Positions 58,301-64,000 of a DNA stretch of 64,000 nucleotides are shown here, in pieces; within the stretch, counting starts at the first letter, position 1, and every line of letters starts with the position of its first letter. The stretch is from NCBI RefSeq assembly GCF_024539675.1, contig NZ_JAHHIT010000035.1:62001-126000 (forward strand), given 5' to 3'. The position numbers and the translations under genes are program-made. The notes under the pieces are model-generated. The model was given only the letters and a program-made list of their open reading frames with translations, made no database searches and had not been told where the DNA came from. This DNA comes from Streptomyces hilarionis (GTDB taxonomy: Bacteria > Actinomycetota > Actinomycetes > Streptomycetales > Streptomycetaceae).

Positions 58301-61300
58301 GCCCCCGAAGACGCGACGACCACATCCGCACCGGACCGTGCAGCGCTCCGGTCCACCGAGCCCAGAGGGAAGTGCATGGACGTCGCCGTCATCGGCATCG
58401 CCGGCCGCTATCCGCAGTCGGCGGACCTGGACACGCTGTGGACGCACCTGCGGGACGGGAAGGACTGCGTCACCGAGCCGCCCCCCGACCGCTGGGACGA
58501 GGCGGCACGGTCGGGCGTCTGGGGCGGATTCCTCGACGGCATCGACGGGTTCGACGCGGCGCTGTTCGGCGTGTCGCCCCGTGAGGCGGCGGCGATGGAC
58601 CCGCAGCAGCGGCTGTTCCTGGAGACGGTCTGGGAACTGCTGGAGGGCTGCGGCGTCACCCAGGAGGTGATCGAGCGCCGGTACGGGCGGAGCGTCGGCG
58701 TCTACGCCGGCGCCTCCTACCTCCAGTACCGGGCGGACGCCTCCGACCCCGCGCTCGCGGCGCTCACCTCGACGGCGTCGTACAACATGATCGCCAACCG
58801 GGTCTCGCACTTCTTCGGGCTGGAGGGACCGAGCCTGGCGGTCGACAGCATGTGCACCTCCTCGGCCATGGCCATCCACCTGGCCTGCGCGGACCTCCAA
58901 CGCGGGGAGTGCGAGGCCGCCATCGCCGGTGGGGTGAACCTGGCGCCCCGTCCGGACAAGTTCCTCGGGCTGTCCGAGATGCGGATGCTGGGCAGCGGGC
59001 CGGACAGCCGGAGCTTCCGCGACGGGGACGGCTACCTCCCTGCCGAGGCCGTGGGCGCGGTCCTGCTCAAGCCGCTGGACGCCGCACTGCGCGACGGGGA
59101 CGAGGTGCACGCCGTCATCAAGGGGACCGCCACGCTGCACAGCGGTCGCTCCAACGGCTTCCTCACGCCCAGCCGCCGGGCCCAGGTGACGGTCATGCGC
59201 AGGGCTCTGGAGCGCTCCGGCGCCGAGGCTGCGTCGGTCGGATACGTCGAGGCGTCGGCGAACGGCGCGGCGCTGTCCGACGAGATCGAGGTGAGCGCCC
59301 TGCGGGAGGTGTTCGAAGGGGTGACCGAGCCCGTGGTGGTCGGGTCGGTGAAGTCCAACCTCGGGCACCCGGAGGCGGCCTCGGGCGTCGCGCAGCTCAC
59401 CAAGGTCGCCCTTCAGTTCCGGCACCGCGAGCTGGCCCCGCTCGTCGCCACCGGCGAGACCAACCCCAACCTGGCCTTGGACGGCGGGCCGCTGACGCTC
59501 TGCGAGCGGCTGACCCTCTGGGCGGAGCGCAAGGAGGCGCCCGGTCGACCGCCGGCCCGGCGAGCGCTGATCAACTCCGTTGCGGCGGGGGGCAGTCACG
59601 TCAGCATGGTGGTCGAGGAGCCGCCGCGGGCGGCGGTCCGGCGGGCGCAACCGGACCCCGGGCCACAGCTGCTGGTCGTGTCGGCCGCCGACCCGGCGCG
59701 GCTGCGGACGGCCGCGGGCCGGCTGCTCGAGTTCCTCGGTCGGCGCGACGGAGTGGACCTCGCCGACGTCGCGTACACCCTTCAGCTGGGCCGTGAGGCG
59801 ATGCCGGCGCGGCTCGCCGTGGTGGCCGCGAGCGTTCAGGAACTGCGGGCGTCGCTCGCCGCCTTCCTGGCCGGGGCGGACGGCACGGCAGTGGCCGACG
59901 GGTCGCCGGGACCCGTGTTCCACACGGGCGACACGGACGACCGCCGGCTGCCCCTCATGGCGGTGCTCGACGGGGCCAGGGGCGAGGCCTTCGTCTCGGC
60001 GCTGGTCGCCGACCGTGACCTGGAGCGGCTCGCCGAGCTGTGGGTGTGCGGCGCCAGGATCCCGTGGGGTGGGCTGTACACGCGGCGCAGGCGCCTGGTG
60101 GCGCTGCCCGCCACCGCCTTCGAGCGGACGAGCCACTGGCTGGGCGGGACGTCGCCCCGGCCCGTCCGTGCGGCCCCGGCGGACCGGCCCGAGCCGGCGG
60201 CCCCCGCCCAGGCAGGCCCGGAGCCCGCGTCCGAGGACACCGTGTTCGTCCCCGCAGCCGCGACGCCGGCCCCCGAGCCCGTCCGGGCACCGGCCGGCCC
60301 GGAGCGCGTGGTCATCGAGGTCTGCGCCGAGCTGCTCGGTCTGCCTGCGGGGGAACTCGGCCCCGAAAGCAGCTTCTTCGCCCTGGGCGGCCACTCGCTG
60401 CTCGCCCACCACTTCGCCGACCGGCTGCGCGCACGCGGCCTGCTGTGCGACCCGCCGAGCATCCTGCGCGCCCCCGACCTCGCGGCCGTCGCCCGGGCGG
60501 CCCAGCCGGTGCAGGCCGTGCAGACGCCCACCGTCGTCGAGCCCGCCCCGGTGACCCCCGTCCCCGCCCGCTCCGACGCCTCTCCCCTGCCGGCCGGGAT
60601 CCCGGTCGGCACCACCCGGATCACCCCCGACCTGCTGCCCCTGGTTTCCCTGACCGAGCAGGAACTCGCCGCGGTCGTCGCCGCCGTGCCCGGTGGGGCC
60701 GTGAACCTCCAGGACGTGTACCCCCTCGCCGGAATGCAGGAGGGCATGCTCTTCCACCACATCCGGGACGACGCGCACGACCCGTACATCTCCTCGGGAC
60801 TGCTCTCCTTCGCGGACCGCGACCACCTGGACCGGTTCACCGAGGCGCTGCGGGCGGTGATCGCCCGGCACGACGCGCTGCGCACCGTGATCCTCTCCGA
60901 CGGCCTCGGCGAGCCGGTCCAGGCCGTGCTGCGTCACGTGGAGTTCGAGCCGGCGGAGACGGAGCTCCGGGCCGGGACACCGGCCGTGGACCAGTTGGCG
61001 GAACTGGTGCGCAACGCCCCGCGGATGCCGCTGGACCGGGGCCCGCTGATCCGGCTGCATGCCGGTCAGGAGCCGGACACCGGTGTGTGGCACGCGGCGC
61101 TGAGCCTGCACAACGTGCTGCACGACGCGTCGTCGCTCGGTCTGTTGTTCGCCGAGCTCGCCGCACACATGGACGGCCGGGCGGACACCTTGCCGGAGCC
61201 GGTGCAGTACCGCGACTTCGTAGCCCACTCCCGTCGGCGGCCCACCGGGACGGAGGCCGCGGCCTTCTTCACCGCGCTGCTCGGTGACGTCACGGAGCCG

Positions 61301-64000
61301 ACCGTGGTGTTCGGCCTGCACGACGTGCACGGCGACGGACGCCAGGTCGTCGAGGCGCGCCGGTCGCTGGACGACGGCCTGGCCCGACGTATCCGCGAGC
61401 TGGCGGCCGAGCTGCGGATCAGCCCCGCGACCCTGTTCCACGTCGGCTGGGCGCTGACCATGGCGGCCTGCGCGGACCGCGACGACGTGGTGTTCGGCAC
61501 GGTCCTGTCGGGGCGCCTCCAGGGACCCGCGGGCACGGACCGGATGCTCGGCAGCTTCATCAACACCCTGCCCCTGCGGCTCGACCTGGCCGGCCGGAGC
61601 GTGCGCGACCTGGTCCGGCGGACCGGGGAACTGCTGCACGAGCTGGTCCGCCACGAGCAGGTGCCGCTCACCGAGGCCAGGGCGCACAGCGGCCTGCCCG
61701 ACCGTGAACTTCCGCTGTTCAACGCGATCTTCAACTACCGCCACCTGCCGAGCGACGACGGCATCGCCGCCCGGCTCCAGCGGGTGGGCGTCACGCCGCG
61801 GTCGGACGTCTTCGAGCGCAGCAACTTCCCGGTGACCGTCTCGGTCGACGATCTCGGGCACGCGTTCCGGATCGACGCGCTGATCCACCGGGCCCAGGAC
61901 GCCGACGTCGTGATCGACTGCCTGGAGGCCGCCATGGCCTCCCTGGTCGAGGTGCTCCCGGACGAGGAGCGCTCCCTCTCCCCCGCGCTCGACCTGTCCG
62001 TGCTGCCGGCCGCGATGCGGCGGCGCGAGCTCGTCGAGTTCGCCTGGGAGCCGGTGACCGCCGAGGCGGCCGACACCCGGTCGGAGCGCCTCCTGCACGA
62101 ATGGTTCGAGCAGGAGGTCCGTGCCGTTCCGAACGCGGTGGCGGTGACCTGCGAGGACCGCTCCCTGACCTACGCCGAGCTGAACGCGCGGGCGAACCGC
62201 CTGGCCCGGTACCTGCGGGCGCTGGGCGTGGGGCACGAGTCGCTGGTCGCGCTCTGCCTGCCGCGCGGCGAGTGGCTGGTGGTGAGCGCGCTGGCGGTGC
62301 TGAAGGCCGGCGGTGCGTACGTGCCGCTGGACCCGTCGGCGCCGGTCGAGCGGCTCGGCCACGTGCTGTCGGACAGCGCCCCGAAGGTGGTGCTCGTGGA
62401 CGGCGCGGTGCCGGACGGACTCGACGTCGGCAGCGCCCAGGTGGTGGACGTCCCCGGCCACACGGCCCGCTGGGAGGCGTTGTCGGACGCCGACCTGGAG
62501 CCGGTGGCGGGCGCCTCGCCGAGGGACCTGGCGTACGTGATCTACACCTCCGGTTCGACCGGACTGCCCAAGGGGGTGATGGTCGAACACCGCAACGTCG
62601 CCCGGTTCTTCGTCGCGGCCCAGGAGTGGTTCCGCTACCGGGAGGGGGACGTGTGGACGCTGTTCCACTCCTTCGCCTTCGACTTCACGGTGTGGGAGAT
62701 GTGGGGCGCTCTGCTGCACCGGGGCCGGCTGGTCGTGGTGACGCGGGACGTGGCGCGCAGCCCGCGCGACTTCTACCGCCTGCTGTGTGCCGAGGGCGTC
62801 ACCGTACTCGGCCAGACACCCACCGGATTCGGGCAGTTGATCGCGGCGCAGGGCGACGACGGCGCCCCGCACCGCGTGCGCACGGTGCTGCTCGGCGGCG
62901 AGGAGCTGGACGCCGCGCCGCTGGCACCCTGGTTCGCCCGGGCGGTCAACGAGGGGACCGAGCTGGTGAACATGTGGGGGACCACCGAGACGACGGTTGT
63001 CACCACCTACCGGGTGGTCACCGAGCCGGACACCCGCCTGACCACCAGGCCGATCGGCGGCGCGATGCCGGGCATGAGCGTGTACGTGCTGGACCGGCAC
63101 GGCGAGCCGATGCCGACCGGGGCGGTGGGCGAGCTGGTCATCGGCGGCGAGGCGGTCTCGCGTGGCTACCTGAACCGTGCGGAGCTGACCGCCCAGCGCT
63201 TCGTCGCGGACCCGTTCATCGGGGTGCCGGGCGCCCGGATGTACCGGACCGGTGACCTGGGACGCCGACTCGCCGACGGTTCGCTGGAGTTCCTCGGCCG
63301 CAACGACGGCCAGGTCAAGATCCGCGGCTACCGGATCGAACTGGGCGAGGTCTCCACCCGGCTCAACGAACACCCCGCCGTCGGGGAGGCACGGGTGGTG
63401 GTCCGCGGCCAGGGCGACGAACGGCGCCTGATCGGGTACGTCGTCCCGGCGGACGACCGCCGGGGCGAGCCCGGCGGGCCGTGGGAACTGGAGCTGCGGG
63501 AGCAGCTGGACACCGCGCTGCGGGCCGCGCTCCCGCCGTACATGGTCCCCTCCGCCTATGTGCTGCTGGACACGCTGCCGCTGACCGGCAACGGCAAGCT
63601 CGACACGGCCGCGCTGCCCGAGCCGGAGGCCCCGGTGCGCAGCGGGCCGGCGGTCGCACTCACCGACACCGAGCGGATCGTCTCCGGGGTGTGGGCCGAG
63701 CTCCTGCACATCGACGCGGAAGTGCTCGACGCGCAGAGCGGCTTCTTCGAGTTCGGCGGCAACTCCCTGCTGGTGGCCCGGTTGATCAACCTGGTCAAGC
63801 AACGCACGGGCGTGGAGCTGACGGTCCAGACCGTCTTCGACGCGAACAGGATCGGCGACCTGGCGGCTGCACTGGAGCGCGCCCTGCCGGACCCCGGGGC
63901 CGACGCCGCGCTCGACCTGGACGCGATCACCGAGAGCATCACCCTGATCGAGAGCCTGAGCGACGCCGAGTTGGACGCCCTGGACAGCGACGACGCTGCT
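52310..64000 (+). CDS. Giant trans-AT-type PKS/NRPS, partial (3' end outside window)
   Basis: One frame stays open from the ATG at 52310 (GGGGTGG upstream) to the window end, 3,897 codons. Order: DH1 (His23; Glu189 where Asp is usual), ACP1 (Ser334), ACP2-like (Pro436 in place of Ser), DH2 (His521, Asp695), KS1 803-1227 (Cys963, His1098, His1138), post-KS linker, KR about 1423-1862 (GGAGALG, Tyr1762), ACP3 (Ser1923), KS2 2023-2434 (Cys2182; first His replaced, Ser2316 near that site; His2353), PCP (Ser2696), C 2798-3244 (HNVLHDA at 2934-2940), A 3258-3777 (YTSGSTGLPKG), PCP (Ser3819). No AT domain occurs, so malonyl loading needs a separate AT. The N-terminal DH must act on a chain from a KS in another protein. 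Codon 5 is TTA. The A pocket read by eye is D-F-W-G-L-G-M-V-V-K, closest to threonine codes. The product is unknown. Confidence 0.93.
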   Translation, partial: MAESLPFTEIFTITSENPLLRDHVVYGRNLLPGVGYVDLVLQVLARHGHAMADVEFRNLTILAPLVAEPGERVLVTVAGRPAPTEGWRIEVSSRRGQEADMLHASVTVRQARSPAFTERLSMPFAGVERQTSLADIYRWLREHELVHSGLMRVDGVVHHRRTDLVVELELPPASQAGADRFLFHPALFEAGLLGGSVNSHMLHEASAGDPGEALYLPIVFESFRATAPLGRSCFVRVSADSISRDDELIRLGAEFYDASGVKIAEVGRLAAKRVRATAALDVRGEPARQAAVTQNPAAGRDVVTVLRELVAARLGVPPADVGSHIGYYQLGLTSASLVALVGELEDRFAIELSPTVVFEYTTIAELAAWLDERLAQAGRPAEVAPSADAPARAGGGPDGQAAVRCGELTDEIAALLGVPAGQVEPDAEWTELGFDPVTLAALVERLNDRYGLALTTAALVSQPTVRELAENVLAQPGEQANAPEAEAQTDPHPLLHGVVPLESGAAYETRFDGDESYLRDHLVRGARVLPGVAHVELARAAAAAWFGEPAGQRVRLEDLVWLRPAFCGPDGLELRVTVRQTADGAEFGIAPPQDDDRPYCQGRVRLVEDRDGDGEDEPDALGAAQAGCTGGEVTAARIYELFARFGQEYGPAQQSLTGLRTGTDAAEHPQALAELRLPASADPLAGCLLHPAVLDGALQATAGLWLGPDGEVDGSSKPALPFAVEQVDVRRATPDRAMAWVRFRPGSGPAAARPLLDVTVFDERGRVCVELSGLSTRALPELAAAPPRERSEASQAGAGFDIAVIGVAGRYPEAADLDEFWENLRSGRDSVRRVPAERWTRPQWAAEADLWGGFLDGVDLFDPLFFRISQREAEHLDPHERLFLECAHHVLEDAGYTGELLERTSGGVGVFTGVMYQDYQLYGAQAQDRGQAVALSGSASSVANRVSFVNGFTGPSMAVDTMCSSSLTAIHLACEAIRSGQCGAALAGGVNVTAHPNKYLMLAQRNYLSSDGRCRSFGAGGDGYVPGEGVGAVLLKPLDRALADGDHIHAVVKGTALNHGGRTNGYTVPSPAAQGKVVGRALAASGVDPRSVGYIEAHGTGTALGDPIEIAGLAKAFQEAGAGPEQCAIGSVKSNIGHAESAAGIAGFTKVLLQLRHRELVPSLHATTLNPHIDFPRTPLRVQRSLEPWRRPVVVDGGPSHSLLRTAGVSSFGAGGSNAHVVLTEYELPQPQPGPVDRPTLLVLSARTKAQLVEQARRLEARLAELTEADMPGVAWTLQTGRVALEERLAFASESPAEARAVLARFAAAPDQPDGWVRGTVLTEVAPDGAEQARALDDWIREGAGDRLLRLWAAGTPVPWDTVQTGSRTNGPSHPGGPEPRPRRVPLPGYPFARERCWIELDGPASGGIPPGGDPQETATGRDGEVLLLLPGWASGEKAGEAGGANGFTAHHVTVVGTLSEAEREELRAALPPGAECRFVALADGPLDQQYTEAAQEVLARLQEVLRPGPQGPVLFQVALARPAATGPERDRLACLGGLSGLLRTAGLEDPRLHGQLVDCLDGASPATVGARLAAEAGPGPGPEVRYRDGLRYTAALRGTRLGGAATGPWREDGVYLVTGGAGALGRIVAGDIAASVRRATVVLVGRSALSGEQRAGVDELRAAGLTVEYRCVDITDRAATAGLLADVVREHGPLTGLLHGAGVLADRLVVGKVPHELERVLAPKVKGLVHLDELTRDQPLEFFVCFSSASGAFGNVGQADYAAANAFLDAYAAYRNRLVTAGERSGRSISVGWPLWADGGMGADRAVAQRLRDLDLVPLGSAEGLAVLRWALTDPEATDDGRLIVLAGRHEALARITGGVIRRGAADPTGAAAATPEAARDGDRLLEDRTVGYLRRLLADVLKLGPERLHPDAALEQYGMDSVLAVEAVTRLEKTFGPMARTLLLELPTLRELARYLAAEHATALRALLGEPHSVRAPEAEPHREPERRIEPEPAVAPEDATTTSAPDRAALRSTEPRGKCMDVAVIGIAGRYPQSADLDTLWTHLRDGKDCVTEPPPDRWDEAARSGVWGGFLDGIDGFDAALFGVSPREAAAMDPQQRLFLETVWELLEGCGVTQEVIERRYGRSVGVYAGASYLQYRADASDPALAALTSTASYNMIANRVSHFFGLEGPSLAVDSMCTSSAMAIHLACADLQRGECEAAIAGGVNLAPRPDKFLGLSEMRMLGSGPDSRSFRDGDGYLPAEAVGAVLLKPLDAALRDGDEVHAVIKGTATLHSGRSNGFLTPSRRAQVTVMRRALERSGAEAASVGYVEASANGAALSDEIEVSALREVFEGVTEPVVVGSVKSNLGHPEAASGVAQLTKVALQFRHRELAPLVATGETNPNLALDGGPLTLCERLTLWAERKEAPGRPPARRALINSVAAGGSHVSMVVEEPPRAAVRRAQPDPGPQLLVVSAADPARLRTAAGRLLEFLGRRDGVDLADVAYTLQLGREAMPARLAVVAASVQELRASLAAFLAGADGTAVADGSPGPVFHTGDTDDRRLPLMAVLDGARGEAFVSALVADRDLERLAELWVCGARIPWGGLYTRRRRLVALPATAFERTSHWLGGTSPRPVRAAPADRPEPAAPAQAGPEPASEDTVFVPAAATPAPEPVRAPAGPERVVIEVCAELLGLPAGELGPESSFFALGGHSLLAHHFADRLRARGLLCDPPSILRAPDLAAVARAAQPVQAVQTPTVVEPAPVTPVPARSDASPLPAGIPVGTTRITPDLLPLVSLTEQELAAVVAAVPGGAVNLQDVYPLAGMQEGMLFHHIRDDAHDPYISSGLLSFADRDHLDRFTEALRAVIARHDALRTVILSDGLGEPVQAVLRHVEFEPAETELRAGTPAVDQLAELVRNAPRMPLDRGPLIRLHAGQEPDTGVWHAALSLHNVLHDASSLGLLFAELAAHMDGRADTLPEPVQYRDFVAHSRRRPTGTEAAAFFTALLGDVTEPTVVFGLHDVHGDGRQVVEARRSLDDGLARRIRELAAELRISPATLFHVGWALTMAACADRDDVVFGTVLSGRLQGPAGTDRMLGSFINTLPLRLDLAGRSVRDLVRRTGELLHELVRHEQVPLTEARAHSGLPDRELPLFNAIFNYRHLPSDDGIAARLQRVGVTPRSDVFERSNFPVTVSVDDLGHAFRIDALIHRAQDADVVIDCLEAAMASLVEVLPDEERSLSPALDLSVLPAAMRRRELVEFAWEPVTAEAADTRSERLLHEWFEQEVRAVPNAVAVTCEDRSLTYAELNARANRLARYLRALGVGHESLVALCLPRGEWLVVSALAVLKAGGAYVPLDPSAPVERLGHVLSDSAPKVVLVDGAVPDGLDVGSAQVVDVPGHTARWEALSDADLEPVAGASPRDLAYVIYTSGSTGLPKGVMVEHRNVARFFVAAQEWFRYREGDVWTLFHSFAFDFTVWEMWGALLHRGRLVVVTRDVARSPRDFYRLLCAEGVTVLGQTPTGFGQLIAAQGDDGAPHRVRTVLLGGEELDAAPLAPWFARAVNEGTELVNMWGTTETTVVTTYRVVTEPDTRLTTRPIGGAMPGMSVYVLDRHGEPMPTGAVGELVIGGEAVSRGYLNRAELTAQRFVADPFIGVPGARMYRTGDLGRRLADGSLEFLGRNDGQVKIRGYRIELGEVSTRLNEHPAVGEARVVVRGQGDERRLIGYVVPADDRRGEPGGPWELELREQLDTALRAALPPYMVPSAYVLLDTLPLTGNGKLDTAALPEPEAPVRSGPAVALTDTERIVSGVWAELLHIDAEVLDAQSGFFEFGGNSLLVARLINLVKQRTGVELTVQTVFDANRIGDLAAALERALPDPGADAALDLDAITESITLIESLSDAELDALDSDDAA

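Noticed and set aside
57098..63802. A very long open frame on the minus strand (over 2,200 codons) opposite the PKS/NRPS
   Set aside because: Antisense shadow caused by codon bias at high GC; its translation is His/Arg/Gly-rich with no domain, whereas the plus strand carries all catalytic motifs.

Overview
The window is very high-GC actinobacterial DNA. The protein families present (F420-dependent oxidoreductases, a mycothiol-type isomerase, LAL regulators, a class-E-type sortase motif, SigJ-type sigma remnant, trans-AT PKS/NRPS) and TTA codons at telling places point to Streptomyces or a close relative. The many degraded insertion sequences and pseudogenes, with no core housekeeping genes, suggest an accessory or chromosome-arm region. 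No tRNA, rRNA or CRISPR array was seen.

Region 1 (about 0.2-15.5 kb) is a stress block. A PucR-type regulator points away from a frameshifted general-stress-protein relic. Next comes a tightly packed eight-gene operon, dnaK-grpE-cbpA-cbpM-clpB-thioredoxin-UBP zinc finger-thioredoxin-reductase-like protein, with several overlapping start/stop codons. A four-helix membrane protein and a two-domain FUSC transporter follow.

Region 2 (15.5-27.4 kb) mixes intact genes with debris. Remnants of IS5, IS630 and an IS481/IS5 hybrid, and a broken DUF58 gene, surround a secreted alpha/beta hydrolase; a MarR regulator divergent from an FAD oxidoreductase, aldo/keto reductase and F420 oxidoreductase set; an MFS exporter divergent from a MerR regulator; a DinB/MDMPI-like enzyme; and a DksA/TraR zinc finger protein.

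Region 3 (28-39.4 kb) holds a CadD-type transporter, a secreted beta-propeller protein, a secreted ricin-type lectin, a large LuxR (LAL) regulator, two divergent unknown genes, a small secreted cysteine-containing protein, a NADAR protein and a PIN-like protein.

Region 4 (39.7-50.5 kb) carries a hyaluronan-synthase-like glycosyltransferase coupled to a 72-residue membrane protein with an LAQTG sorting motif, divergent from a UDP-sugar dehydrogenase. Then come an OGG-fold DNA glycosylase-like protein, a secreted SGNH esterase, a broken SigJ-type sigma gene, a secreted GH78 rhamnosidase with a LacI-type operator, and a DHFR-like reductase.

Region 5 (50.5-64 kb) starts with a relic zone (ketosynthase, flavodoxin-like and IS1380 fragments) and a long leader, then one giant open frame of at least 3,897 codons that runs off the window. 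It encodes an AT-less PKS/NRPS with order DH-ACP-ACP-DH-KS-KR-ACP-KS-PCP-C-A-PCP. Several catalytic residues are replaced (second ACP serine, KS2 first histidine, C-domain second histidine, first DH aspartate). Codon 5 is TTA. This is the most interesting system in the window.
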